A stretch of DNA of 62,553 bases from JBPCIX01 sp051005875 (GTDB lineage: Bacteria; Actinomycetota; CADDZG01; JAHWKV01). A program made the position numbers and the translations under genes. Of the stretch, positions 27,016-37,651 are shown one piece after another. Numbering within the stretch: position 1 is the stretch's first letter; each line of letters opens with the position of its first letter. Location: positions 1 to 62,553 of the forward strand of contig JBPCIX010000017.1 in the NCBI GenBank assembly GCA_051005875.1, read 5' to 3'. Below the pieces are notes generated by a model. That model saw only the letters and a program-made list of their open reading frames with translations, made no database searches and was not told where the DNA came from.

Positions 27016-27879
27016 ATGAAAAACAACATGAAAACCGTTGTCCTGCTGGGGTCGCTGGCCGGGCTTATGGTCGTTTTCGGCCAATTGCTGGGTGGCCGTA
27101 CCGGGGCCATCATCGGGTTCGGGCTGGCGGCGGCGATAAACTTCGCTTCTTACTGGTTCTCCGACAAGATCGCCCTCAAGATGAGCAAGGCGAAGCCGGT
27201 CACCCGCGAAGAAGCGCCCGCTCTTTACGAAATTGTTGAGGACCTGTCTCGGCGGGCGGAGATTCCCATGCCCACCCTGCATATGGTGGCCTCGGACCAA
27301 CCAAACGCCTTTGCAACGGGACGCAACCCCGAGCACGCTGCGGTAGCGGTCACCGAGGGCATCATGCGAATCTTGACTCGCGACGAGCTTGAGGGGGTCT
27401 TGGCCCATGAGCTTTCCCATGTGAAGAACCGCGACATCCTCACCACGTCAATAGCGGCTGCCATAGCGGGCGGAATTTCGCTGCTCGCCACTATGGCCAG
27501 GTGGGGAGCGATTTTTGGCGGTGGCAGCAACGACGAGGACGAAGGCGGCGGAATAGCGGCTGTTCTGGTAGCAAGCATTGTCGCCCCGCTGGCGGCCATG
27601 GTGGTTCAAATGGCGATCTCCAGATCGAGAGAGTTCCAGGCCGATGCGTCGGGGGCGGATGTTTGCGGCAATCCTGCAGGGCTCGCCAGCGCTCTGCGCA
27701 AGATCGAGGCCGGCGCACAGCAAACGCCGATGGCGGTTAGTCCTTCGGCCGCGCCGCTTTTCATAATCAATCCTTTGCGCGGCAGGTTTGCTCAAGGCGC
27801 CGCCAAAATGTTTATGACCCACCCGCCAACCGACGAGAGAATTCAGCGCCTGGAAGCAATGGCGCATCAGTCCGCTTAG
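27016..27879 (+). CDS. htpX: HtpX-type membrane zinc metalloprotease
   Basis: A 287-residue M48 protease that degrades damaged membrane proteins. Seen: two N-terminal helices, NAFATGRNPEHAAVAVTEG, the zinc motif LAHELSHVKNRD near residue 135, two further helices, and SREFQADASGAD with the third zinc ligand Glu. Length is normal. It is followed by the M23 gene after 18 nt. Confidence 0.95.
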   Translation: MKNNMKTVVLLGSLAGLMVVFGQLLGGRTGAIIGFGLAAAINFASYWFSDKIALKMSKAKPVTREEAPALYEIVEDLSRRAEIPMPTLHMVASDQPNAFATGRNPEHAAVAVTEGIMRILTRDELEGVLAHELSHVKNRDILTTSIAAAIAGGISLLATMARWGAIFGGGSNDEDEGGGIAAVLVASIVAPLAAMVVQMAISRSREFQADASGADVCGNPAGLASALRKIEAGAQQTPMAVSPSAAPLFIINPLRGRFAQGAAKMFMTHPPTDERIQRLEAMAHQSA

Positions 27880-27897
27880 AAATTCCCGGGGGAAAGC

Positions 27898-29202
27898 ATG
27901 AACCGCAGAGTAAAAACGCGTGCTGCCTGCTGCCTGACGGCAATTGTAATCTTGGCGGCGTTGTTTGTGAACCCTGGCCAGGCTCAACTTCCCGAATGCA
28001 TTCCAGGATCGGTAGTTCTTCCGTGCCCATCGACGACGACTCCACCTCCGCCCCCCTCTCCGGCTCCACTCCCTTCTCCCTCGCCAACTCCGCCTCCCCA
28101 AGAGCCAGCACCTGCCGATCCCAAGCCTTCTCAGCCCCCGCCGCCGAATCCGGCCAACCCGGCGCCTGTAGATCCAAAGCCTCCGGCGGCCGGCGACCCG
28201 GCCGCCGCGGCGGCGGCAGCGCCGCCACCCCCCGGCCCTGCCGGTTTTCCGCTGCAAATTCCCAACATAGCCAGGACGCCATCTCGGACCACCGCCAAAC
28301 TCATAGAGATACTCCAACCGCTGGTTGACAAAGGCGCATTGTCACCCGAGGCCATGCTTGCGCATATGGCGCCCTTTCCAGTCGGCGGGCTGGCATTTTT
28401 CAGCCACGACTGGGGATTTCCTCGCTACAACCCGTATCCCCATCTGCACGAGGGAACAGATATCTTTGCAGACGAGGGAACTCCTCTCATCGCTCCGGCG
28501 CCGGGTACGTTAAAGGGCTTCGGCAACCAGGGGGTAGGGGGCCTTTCGGTGTGGATTGAGCTCGACGACGGCACCGGCCTTTACTACACGCATATGTCGG
28601 GTTTTGCCCCCGGGATTCAAGTGGGCCAACGAGTAATCGGGGGAACGCTTGTCGGGTTTATTGGAAGCACGGGCAACGCGGCGGGCTCTTCACCCCACGT
28701 TCATTTCGAGATTCATCCTCCGATCAGAGACCGCAAGGGCCGTATCGTTTCCGGCGGTGTAACGACCCAAGCCAACGGGCAGGGGAGCAACACCGCCCCT
28801 CCGGTTGACCCAAAGCCGTATCTCGACGAATGGCTAAGACAGGCTGAAGACAATGCGCGGGCATTCGCAGCCGGGGTACTGCAGCAATATGCGGAGATTC
28901 CTCGAGAGGCTCACATCTCGCGCAGGGTCAATGATCTGTTCTCGGTCGAACCGGTCGATCGTCCCGGCGACATGCTTTGGTTCTCGTCGTCCCAGCCGGT
29001 GCTGGGAGCGCTCGGTTTGGCACGACAGGCAGCCATCGAGGCCCGGTTGTCGGGGGGCGCCGGCAGTATCCAGCAGCGAACAACCGAGCAAGCCCGGATG
29101 GCTGCGGTTCGCCAAGCGGTTCAAGCGCCTACTTTCCAGATGGAAACTTTTACCGGCGTACCGGCTTTGGACCAACCGGCAAGACCCACCCGAGCAGCCT
29201 AG
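27898..29202 (+). CDS. Secreted M23-family peptidase with Pro-rich linker
   Basis: A 434-residue exported protein. Residues 1-31 are a signal peptide (RVKTRAACCLTAIVILAALF then AQA-type end). Residues 40-118 are a Pro/Ala-rich spacer with an ADPKPSQPP-type pattern. The M23 (LytM) domain spans about 155-275, with zinc ligands HEGTDIFADEG and HVHFEIHP, so it looks catalytically intact and probably cuts peptidoglycan cross-links. About 150 more residues of unknown fold follow. GGGGGAAAG before the ATG is a fair ribosome site. Confidence 0.85.
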   Translation: MNRRVKTRAACCLTAIVILAALFVNPGQAQLPECIPGSVVLPCPSTTTPPPPPSPAPLPSPSPTPPPQEPAPADPKPSQPPPPNPANPAPVDPKPPAAGDPAAAAAAAPPPPGPAGFPLQIPNIARTPSRTTAKLIEILQPLVDKGALSPEAMLAHMAPFPVGGLAFFSHDWGFPRYNPYPHLHEGTDIFADEGTPLIAPAPGTLKGFGNQGVGGLSVWIELDDGTGLYYTHMSGFAPGIQVGQRVIGGTLVGFIGSTGNAAGSSPHVHFEIHPPIRDRKGRIVSGGVTTQANGQGSNTAPPVDPKPYLDEWLRQAEDNARAFAAGVLQQYAEIPREAHISRRVNDLFSVEPVDRPGDMLWFSSSQPVLGALGLARQAAIEARLSGGAGSIQQRTTEQARMAAVRQAVQAPTFQMETFTGVPALDQPARPTRAA

Positions 29203-29211
29203 AATCAGGAG

Positions 29212-31509
29212 GTGAATCAAGCCCCCACCTCGACCGAAGACCTTCTGTCCGGGCTGAATCCACCTCAAAAACAAGCGGTCCTTCATCGGGATGGCCCCTT
29301 ATTGATCGTGGCCGGCGCCGGAAGCGGAAAGACTGCAGTCCTGACTCGGCGGGTTGCCCATTTGATCAGCGAGATGCATGTTTCGCCCTTCGCAATTCTC
29401 GCGATTACCTTCACGAACAAGGCTGCGGATGAAGTCAAGGAACGTGTGGCTTCTCTCGTGGGTCCCGTCGCAAGAAAAATGTGGATCGCAACATTCCATT
29501 CGTCCTGTGTTCGGATCCTGCGTTCCCATGCGGCGCGAATCGGGTATCGGTCCAATTTCACAATCTACGATTCCGGCGACAGTGAGCGGCTGATCTCGTA
29601 TGTGATGCGCGATTCCAACATCGATCCGAAGCGAATAAAGTCCTCGCAGGTGGCCAACGCAATCAGCCGCGCCAAGGACGACCTGATCGATCCGGCGGGC
29701 TACCAGGCCCAGATCGACAACTGGCTGGAGCGCGAGGTGTCGGGGGTCTATTCCGTTTATCAAAAGCGCCTGCGCGAAGCCAACGCACTCGATTTTGACG
29801 ACCTCATCATGTTGACGGTGCGGGTATTTCGAGAATGCCCGGACGTTCTGGAAATTTATCGTCAGCGTTGGGAGCACATCATGATCGATGAATTCCAGGA
29901 CACCAACGGCGCGCAATTCGAGCTTGTCCGCCTATTGGGCGGCGGGGTAGGCGCCGTTTCTGAGAGAGACGTTCCGCTCGAGGGGACAGCCGGTAACGTG
30001 GTCGTGGTCGGCGATATGGACCAATCGGTTTATGGATTTCGAGGGGCCGACTATCGCAACCTCGCTCGCTTTGAAGAGGCATTTCCAACCGCTCAGGTCA
30101 TTACCCTGGAACAGAACTATCGTTCTAGCCAGCACATCCTTTCGGCCGCCAATGCCCTGATCGAGAATAACCGCGCCCGTAAGCCGAAGAACCTTTGGAC
30201 CGATTCCGGGCCGGGCGAAGCAATCGTGCGGTATCACGCCGACAACGAGCACGATGAAGCCGCCTTCGTTTCTACTGAAATTCACCGCCTTCGCGACACC
30301 GAAGCCGTCAACTACGGCGAGGTCGCCCTTTTCTATAGAACCAATGCTCAGTCCCGAGTCGTCGAAGAAATTCTCAGCCGGTTTGGGATCCCCTATCGAA
30401 TCGTCGGCGGAGTGAGGTTTTATCAACGCAAGGAAGTGAAGGATCTGCTTGCCTATCTGAGGGTCCTGGTAAACGAAGCGGACACAGTCAGCTTGAAGCG
30501 CATCGTCAACACCCCGCGCCGGGGCGTCGGCGATCGCACGATTGCGGAGCTTGAAGCGTACGCGGCCTTGGCGGGGATAACGCTTTACAGGGCCTTGGAG
30601 ATCGCTGTGGAACTTGAGGATGGGGCCGCTCATCCTTCAAGAGTGCCGGGGATTTCACGAAGGGCTCTTGGTGGTATTGCCGACTTCGTTCATTTGATTC
30701 GCGAGCTCCAGGCCTTCATAAAGCAAGGGGCCGGCGTGAAGTCGCTGATTGAAGTTACTTGGGAGCGCTCGGGCTACATGTCTGAGCTTGTCGCCGACCG
30801 CTCGATCGAGGCTTTGGGCAGGGTTGAGAACTTAAAGGAGCTTTCGGGGGTGGCCGGGGAATTTGAAGAGCGCGTGCCCGGTGGCTCGCTCGAGGAATTC
30901 TTGGCTCAAGTGGCCCTGGTCGGCGAGCAAGACGAGTACGACGCAACCGAATCGTCAGTGACACTTATGACAGTTCACAACGCTAAAGGGCTTGAGTTCC
31001 CGGTCGTATTCATACTCGGCCTCGAAGAGGGGGTCTTCCCTCATATGAGGTCGCTTTCGGATCCCGACGAGCTGGAAGAAGAGCGCAGGCTGGCTTACGT
31101 CGGTATCACCAGGGCCAAGCAACGCCTTTACTTGACCCACGCCTGGAATCGCTCGTTGTGGGGTGGCGCCAACTACAATCCACCCTCGCGCTTTTTAAAA
31201 GAGATTCCCGCTGAGAACATCAGGACGGTGGGGACAAGCCCCGGCAGAAAAGGAGCATCGGTCTCGCCAAGGTCGATGCATTCGCCCCGCAACACGCGCT
31301 ACCCGGACCTCGAGCGAGCAACGGCCGAGTGGCGAATAGGACAAGAGGTTTCGCACGACCGCTATGGTCAGGGAGTAATAACGTCCTTGTCAGGATCCGG
31401 CGAAAAAGCCGAGGCGACAATCTACTTTTCCGAAGAAGGCGAGAAGCGCCTAATACTGGCCTACGCCCCAATAAAAAGCGGGAGTGCAGGCAGGCCCTCC
31501 ACCCTGTAA
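29212..31509 (+). CDS. pcrA: ATP-dependent DNA helicase, PcrA/UvrD type
   Basis: A 765-residue superfamily 1A helicase for repair and plasmid/replication fork processing. Seen: Walker A AGAGSGKTAVLTRR, MIDEFQDTNGAQF, VVGDMDQSVYGFRGAD, LEQNYRSSQHI, TVHNAKGLEFPVVF and YVGITRAKQRLYL, i.e. all helicase motifs, and a C-terminal Tudor-like domain GQEVSHDRYGQGVI as in PcrA. The GTG at 29212 overlaps AGGAGG (29207-29212), an unusually close ribosome site; no better in-frame start follows. Confidence 0.94.
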   Translation: MNQAPTSTEDLLSGLNPPQKQAVLHRDGPLLIVAGAGSGKTAVLTRRVAHLISEMHVSPFAILAITFTNKAADEVKERVASLVGPVARKMWIATFHSSCVRILRSHAARIGYRSNFTIYDSGDSERLISYVMRDSNIDPKRIKSSQVANAISRAKDDLIDPAGYQAQIDNWLEREVSGVYSVYQKRLREANALDFDDLIMLTVRVFRECPDVLEIYRQRWEHIMIDEFQDTNGAQFELVRLLGGGVGAVSERDVPLEGTAGNVVVVGDMDQSVYGFRGADYRNLARFEEAFPTAQVITLEQNYRSSQHILSAANALIENNRARKPKNLWTDSGPGEAIVRYHADNEHDEAAFVSTEIHRLRDTEAVNYGEVALFYRTNAQSRVVEEILSRFGIPYRIVGGVRFYQRKEVKDLLAYLRVLVNEADTVSLKRIVNTPRRGVGDRTIAELEAYAALAGITLYRALEIAVELEDGAAHPSRVPGISRRALGGIADFVHLIRELQAFIKQGAGVKSLIEVTWERSGYMSELVADRSIEALGRVENLKELSGVAGEFEERVPGGSLEEFLAQVALVGEQDEYDATESSVTLMTVHNAKGLEFPVVFILGLEEGVFPHMRSLSDPDELEEERRLAYVGITRAKQRLYLTHAWNRSLWGGANYNPPSRFLKEIPAENIRTVGTSPGRKGASVSPRSMHSPRNTRYPDLERATAEWRIGQEVSHDRYGQGVITSLSGSGEKAEATIYFSEEGEKRLILAYAPIKSGSAGRPSTL

Positions 31510-31564
31510 GGTTTAGCCCCGGGATGCTCCCGGCAGGCAGCAGGCAAGATCTAGGAGGGGTTGG

Positions 31565-32505
31565 ATGAGATTGTTTCTTGGGGGCTCCAACGGACTGGTC
31601 TTCTATGAGGACGAAGAGATAACCCCCTTGCATTCAGAGCCTGTTTTCTGCATGGTCAAAGCCACTCCGAGCCGCTTGGTTGCGGGGACTGAATCCGGCG
31701 CCGTTTTGGTGCTTGAGGGCAGTAACGGCGGCGCGGCTGTCGTGGCCAAGGATGTAGGCGACGCAATCCACGGCATGGCGGTTACCGGCAAAGGAAATCT
31801 GATTGCCAGTACTGAGCCTGCAGGACTTTGGACAAGCAAGGATCAGGGTGAAACATGGCGGGAGCTGCCGGGTCTTGCGGGCGGACCCAACCATGAAAAT
31901 TGGACTGCACCCTGGGGAACGCCGCTGGTTTCGGCGATCGGGTGCCACCCCAAGGATTCAAAGACCATATTTTGTGGAGTTGAAGTTGGTGGAATGTACC
32001 GGACTCGCGATGCCGGGCGAACCTGGTTTGACCTTGAGATTCCGTGCCCCGATGTCCACTGCGTACAAATCTCTCCCTCGAAACCCGAAAGGATTTACGT
32101 GTCAACCGGCGGGGGTTTCTATTCGTCCGACGACGAGGGATTTTCATGGCGCCATGCGGGCGGACAGAATTCGCACCAGTACACAATGGGCCTGTCGGCT
32201 CACCCCGTTGAGCCCGAGCGCGTGATCGTCTCGGCGGCCAAGGGCCCTCCCGGCACCTGGAAGGGCAAGACCGGCGCCGACTGCGAAGTTTACCTTTCCA
32301 CCGATGGCGGAGGCCGATTTCGCAAGGTTGCCAAGGGCTTGCGCGGAGCGGTCCGCCGCCGGGCGCTGTTGATCAACCAAAAGGTGCCCTCGGAAGTTAT
32401 TTTTGGAACCTCGGCCGGTGAGTTGCATTACTCGAACGACGGCGGCGAATCCTTTGATCTGATGGCAAGTGACCTAGGCGATATTCGCAGCCTAATTTTC
32501 GCATA

Positions 32506-32506
<1 letters not shown>
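31565..32506 (+). CDS. BNR-repeat (sialidase-like beta-propeller) protein
   Basis: A 313-residue protein with at least four BNR/Asp-box repeats: SKDQGETW, TRDAGRTW, SSDDEGFSW and SNDGGESF. It resembles predicted glycosyl-hydrolase or photosystem-assembly-like beta-propellers. No signal peptide or catalytic residues of true sialidases are evident, so it is likely a cytoplasmic binding protein of unknown role. AGGAGG (31553-31558) precedes the ATG by 6 nt. Its TAG shares its last base with the thiC GTG. Confidence 0.8.
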
Positions 32507-34113
<1,607 letters not shown>

Positions 34114-34126
34114 GCTCTAGGGCAGT

Positions 34127-34132
34127 TAGGCT
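34127..34132 (+). promoter_or_regulatory. Candidate -10 element for leaderless purH
   Basis: TAGGCT lies 6 nt before the purH ATG at 34139, and no Shine-Dalgarno intervenes. Confidence 0.35.
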
Positions 34133-34138
34133 CTACCC

Positions 34139-35656
34139 ATGAAGATCAAGCGGGCCCTTATTTCGGTGAGCGACAAGACCGGTATTGAGGACTTCGCTCG
34201 CGGGCTTGTGGCCGAGGGAGTCAGTTTAATCGCCTCGGGAGGAACCCAGCGAATACTTGCCAGGGCGGGAATCCCGGTGGGCAGCGTCAGCGAAGCTACC
34301 GGCGCTCCTGAAATCCTGGGCGGCCGCGTAAAGACGCTGCACCCCAAGATTCACGGAGGCATTTTGGCCGACCGGCGCAATCTGCACCATGTCACTCAAC
34401 TAAAAGAGCAAGAGATTACCCCTATCGATTTAGTCGTCTGCAATCTTTATCCTTTTGCAAAAACGATCGAGGCCGAAGGCGTCACCGACGATGAAGCCAT
34501 CGAGCAAATCGATATCGGGGGTCCCGCCATGGTGCGGGCCGCCGCAAAGAATTTTCAGTGGGTCGGCGTTGTGGTGAATCCTGATCGTTACCCGGCGATA
34601 CTCGAGGAGATGGGCTCACGAGCAGGGTCGCTCTCCGATGAAACTCGAGCCAGCCTTGCGGCCGAGGCCTTTGCGCATACCGCTTCGTACGACGTTGTGG
34701 TTAGCCGGTGGATGAACCGGGGGGCCGGCCGGTTCCCCCAGACGTTGTTCATAGCGATGGACCGTGAGACGAAAATGAGATACGGCGAGAATCCGCATCA
34801 GGACGGCGCCTTTTATGCCGACGGCGAACCCGGCTGGCAGCAGCTGGCCGGCAAGGAACTTTCGTTCACAAATCTGCTCGACCTTGACGCCGCCTGGAGG
34901 GTTGCTGCTGAATTCGAGGAAACCGTGGTGGCGATCATCAAACACACAAATCCGTGCGGGGTGGCCACGGGCGAAAGCGTCGAGGCGGCCTACCGCCGGG
35001 CCGTGGAATGTGACCCCAGGTCGGCTTTCGGCGGAATTGTGGCCACCAACCGCGAAATTGACGGCGCAATGGCTGGCAGAATGCTTGAAACTGTGGCCGT
35101 GACCGACGTAGTCGTCGCGCCATCTTTCACCAAACAGGCGCTCCAGGCTCTAAAGGTAAAGAAGAACTTGAGGGTCATCCGGTGCGAGAGGTTGAATGAT
35201 TTCATGGATATTAAGGCTGCCGCAGGCGGCTTTTTGCTGCAGGATCGCGACCAGGGCGCGTACACAGAGGACGAGATGATCGTCGCCGGGAGCACCCAGC
35301 CTAACGAGCAGGATTGGGCCGACATGTTGTTTGCCTGGAAGGTGTGCAAGCACGTGAAGTCCAATGCCGCGGTTCTGGCTATTAATGGGCAGGCGTTCGG
35401 GGTGGGGGCCGGGCAGATGAGCCGGGTCGAAGCGGTCGCCCTTGCCGTTCAGCGAGCCGGGGACCGGGCTAAGGGGTGCGCCCTGGCGACGGACGGCTTT
35501 TTCCCCTTTAGGGATGGAATAGATGTGGCGGTAGAAGGCGGCGCGACTTCGATCATTCAACCCGGCGGCTCGGTCCGGGACTCAGAGGTAATAATTGCCG
35601 CCGACAATTACCGGGTGCCCATGGTCTTCACTGGCCGCAGACATTTCCGCCATTAG
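34139..35656 (+). CDS. purH: Bifunctional AICAR transformylase / IMP cyclohydrolase
   Basis: A 505-residue enzyme for the last two steps of purine synthesis. The N-terminal cyclohydrolase (1 to about 195) has SDKTGIEDFARGL, GRVKTLHPKIHGGIL and GGPAMVRAAAKN. The C-terminal transformylase has RYGENPHQDGAFY, FTNLLDLDAAW and the catalytic IKHTNPCGVA. It uses 10-formyl-THF, and folD follows 35 nt downstream, which matches supply of that cofactor. Confidence 0.96.
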   Translation: MKIKRALISVSDKTGIEDFARGLVAEGVSLIASGGTQRILARAGIPVGSVSEATGAPEILGGRVKTLHPKIHGGILADRRNLHHVTQLKEQEITPIDLVVCNLYPFAKTIEAEGVTDDEAIEQIDIGGPAMVRAAAKNFQWVGVVVNPDRYPAILEEMGSRAGSLSDETRASLAAEAFAHTASYDVVVSRWMNRGAGRFPQTLFIAMDRETKMRYGENPHQDGAFYADGEPGWQQLAGKELSFTNLLDLDAAWRVAAEFEETVVAIIKHTNPCGVATGESVEAAYRRAVECDPRSAFGGIVATNREIDGAMAGRMLETVAVTDVVVAPSFTKQALQALKVKKNLRVIRCERLNDFMDIKAAAGGFLLQDRDQGAYTEDEMIVAGSTQPNEQDWADMLFAWKVCKHVKSNAAVLAINGQAFGVGAGQMSRVEAVALAVQRAGDRAKGCALATDGFFPFRDGIDVAVEGGATSIIQPGGSVRDSEVIIAADNYRVPMVFTGRRHFRH

Positions 35657-35691
35657 GCCGGCGGGGTTCCTTCTCGTAGCGGTGAGATAGA

Positions 35692-36588
35692 GTGACGGCA
35701 CGCATTATTGACGGCAAGGCCATTGCCGCCGACATCCGGCAGGAGGTCGCACGTGGGGTGGCGAGCCTCCAGGCCGGTTCCCAGCCGGTTACGCCGGGCC
35801 TTGCGGCGATCCTGGTGGGCGACGACCCCGCTTCTCAGGTTTATGTCGGGTCAAAGGAAAAGGCTGCCAACGAGGCCGGGATGAACTCGTGGGTCCACCG
35901 GCTCCCGGCGACTGCTACCCAGACCGAGCTTATGGATCTCATCCGCAAGCTAAACGACGACCCCGCGGTGCATGGAATCCTGCTTCAGCTTCCCCTTCCT
36001 GCGGACCTCGACGCCGAGGCCGCCATTGACATTTTGGACGGCTCTAAAGACGTCGACGGCCTAACCGCAGCCAGCCACGGCCGATTGGCCCTGGGCCGCA
36101 CCGGATTCGTGCCCTGCACCCCGCTTGGGATACAGGTATTGCTCGACCGATCCGGAATTCAGGTTGGCGGCGCCCATGCCGTGGTGGTGGGCCGCTCCAA
36201 CCTGGTCGGGCGTCCAATCTCGACCCTACTCTCGCTAAAGTCGGCCGACGTGCCTTTTGCAACCGGTCAAACGAGCCCGGCCAACGCCACAGTGACCTTA
36301 TGTCACACGGGCACGACCGATCTGGCGGCTTTTACGAGGTCGGCAGATATCCTTGTAGTGGCTGCAGGCAGGGCAAGGTCAATAACTGCCGACATGGTGA
36401 AACCGGGCGCCACCGTGATCGATGTGGGTATCAACCGTGGCGAGGACGGCAAGCTGGCAGGCGATGTTGATTTTGAGCCGGTGGCGCAGGTAGCCGGCGC
36501 CATAACGCCGGTCCCCGGCGGCGTGGGGCCCATGACTGTCGCCATGCTGATGTCGAACACGCTCACAAGCGCGGCCCTAAGGCTTTAG
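35692..36588 (+). CDS. folD: Methylenetetrahydrofolate dehydrogenase/cyclohydrolase
   Basis: A 298-residue bifunctional enzyme interconverting methylene- and formyl-THF. Seen: YVGSKEKAANEAGM with the catalytic Lys, GILLQLPLP, KDVDGLTAASHGRL, VVVGRSNLVGRP and TPVPGGVGPMTVAML. GTG start after purH; likely the same operon. The last four bases overlap the convergent RelE-like gene. Confidence 0.95.
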   Translation: MTARIIDGKAIAADIRQEVARGVASLQAGSQPVTPGLAAILVGDDPASQVYVGSKEKAANEAGMNSWVHRLPATATQTELMDLIRKLNDDPAVHGILLQLPLPADLDAEAAIDILDGSKDVDGLTAASHGRLALGRTGFVPCTPLGIQVLLDRSGIQVGGAHAVVVGRSNLVGRPISTLLSLKSADVPFATGQTSPANATVTLCHTGTTDLAAFTRSADILVVAAGRARSITADMVKPGATVIDVGINRGEDGKLAGDVDFEPVAQVAGAITPVPGGVGPMTVAMLMSNTLTSAALRL

Positions 36589-36866
36589 CGGTCGTAGTGT
36601 TTACTGCATGTAAGGAGACGTTTTCGGCCTTCCGGCAATCGCACGAACGTCAGACGAAGAAAGGCGCTGGCTGAGGCCGACCAGGCGCCCTCGCGATCTC
36701 CTTTGAGTTGATGAACTCGTAACGACTTTTGTTTCTCATCTGTGTCCAACTGCCCTAGGGCTTTTAGAAAGGACTTGCGGTCGGATGCGGTGAAGTCTTT
36801 GGATGCGAAGCTTGTTAAGAAAGTTTCGGTGAAGTCGAGAGACTGGTAGCCGAGGCCTGGGCTAAT
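36585..36866 (-). CDS. RelE-superfamily toxin-like protein lacking a standard start codon
   Basis: An open frame of about 93 residues directly after the AbrB-like antitoxin. It reads like a RelE/HigB-type mRNA interferase: DFTETFLTSF, FLKALGQLDTDE, SLRVHQLKGDREGAWSAS, LRLTFVRL, and the C-terminal LLTCSKHYDR. No ATG, GTG or TTG exists between the upstream in-frame stop and the conserved region. ATT at 36866 overlaps the antitoxin stop (ATTAG), and a CTG lies at 36893. So it uses a rare start coupled to the antitoxin, carries a start-codon mutation, or is dead. The frame is otherwise intact. Confidence 0.6.
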   Translation of the reverse strand: MSPGLGYQSLDFTETFLTSFASKDFTASDRKSFLKALGQLDTDEKQKSLRVHQLKGDREGAWSASASAFLRLTFVRLPEGRKRLLTCSKHYDR

Positions 36867-37149
36867 CGGCCATGTCCCGAAGTTGGCTCTCAGTCATTTT
36901 GCGGACCCGGCCTTTTTTAGAATCCTGATGGGCCCTTGCCAGCAATTTTCTGTGTTCGGGCGTGTATGCCCAGGCATCCTCACGCCTCAGCAGCATCGCG
37001 GGCCGAAGAATGACCGCATCTTGGTCAGTATCCACCTCGACCTCGAATTCGGTTTCGCCTTCAAGGCCCAGCCGGTGGCGGGCATCAGCCGGGAGGGTAA
37101 GCCGTCCGGTCTCGTTCATTAGAACCGTTCGAGTTTGTTGGGCCACCAT
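36862..37149 (-). CDS. AbrB/MazE-like antitoxin
   Basis: A 95-residue protein with an N-terminal swapped-hairpin DNA-binding domain (TVLMNETGRLTLPADARHRLGL) and a C-terminal tail YTPEHRKLLARAHQDSKKGR-like that would clamp the toxin. It is followed immediately by the RelE-like frame, as in type II modules. ATG at 37149; GTG at 37146 is also plausible because TAAAAT sits exactly 6 nt before it. It would neutralise the toxin and repress its own promoter. Confidence 0.8.
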   Translation of the reverse strand: MVAQQTRTVLMNETGRLTLPADARHRLGLEGETEFEVEVDTDQDAVILRPAMLLRREDAWAYTPEHRKLLARAHQDSKKGRVRKMTESQLRDMAD

Positions 37150-37152
37150 GCA

Positions 37153-37195
37153 ATTTTAGGCGTTTCTGCCATTATGTCAAATTGCCAATATGACG
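37153..37195 (-). promoter_or_regulatory. Promoter and candidate operator repeats of the AbrB/RelE module
   Basis: On the minus strand TTGACA (37175-37180), 16 bp, then TAAAAT (37153-37158) lie right before the antitoxin start. Two imperfect direct repeats, TGCCATTATGTCA (37167-37179) and TGCCAATATGACG (37183-37195), overlap the -35 and could be the antitoxin operator. Confidence 0.5.
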
Positions 37196-37261
37196 AATCT
37201 ACCAGTTATCGACCGCAGTAGCCGAAGGCAAGGCCGTCCGACCGGCGCGAGGTGCAGATCG

Positions 37262-37651
37262 TCATAAGTTAGGGACGAGCGGGATTTTCATGTCGGCGGC
37301 GAGATCGCGAAGCCGTTCGTCGTAGGCGGCCAGCTCGATTTTGAGATGCAGTGACCGAATAAACAAAAGCGACGACATGTGCAGTGCGTCCAGGGTTCGA
37401 ACGGGCCGTGGGAACGGCTCCATGGCACGCTCAAGGACCTGCGGCGCCAATTCAATGTAAGAGACCTTGGCCAGAAGATGCCGTGCAGCTTCCTCGTGCG
37501 TGGTCGCCGCCGAATAAGAGTTCAGTCGCACCCAGGTTTCGTACTCAAGAAGGCGGCTAGACAGCAGAGTTGCCGACCAGATTTCCGGGGGTGGTTTGCG
37601 GTCTTCGGACAACAGTTCCGCGAGTACCACCGAAGTGTCGAGATAGATCAG
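37262..37651 (-). CDS. vapC: VapC-type PIN-domain toxin starting at CTG
   Basis: A 129-residue PIN-domain ribonuclease. Seen: the first catalytic Asp in LIYLDTSVVLAELL, the conserved Glu in RLLEYETW, the second acidic site in RTLDALHMSS, and YDERLRDLA at the C-terminus. The first in-frame ATG/GTG would be the GTG at 37630, which removes the first catalytic Asp. The only upstream option is CTG at 37651, which overlaps the antitoxin stop as CTGA. The gene is therefore likely translated by coupling from a CTG, unless it is inactive. It pairs with the Phd-like antitoxin. Confidence 0.75.
   Translation of the reverse strand: MIYLDTSVVLAELLSEDRKPPPEIWSATLLSSRLLEYETWVRLNSYSAATTHEEAARHLLAKVSYIELAPQVLERAMEPFPRPVRTLDALHMSSLLFIRSLHLKIELAAYDERLRDLAADMKIPLVPNL

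Noticed and set aside
31510..31564. Possible TPP riboswitch ahead of the BNR-thiC unit
   Set aside because: The gap is 55 nt and lacks the conserved CUGAGA and related loops; too short for the aptamer.
37262..37630. VapC start at the GTG at 37630
   Set aside because: It would remove the LIYLDTS segment with the first catalytic Asp, so the longer CTG form is preferred.
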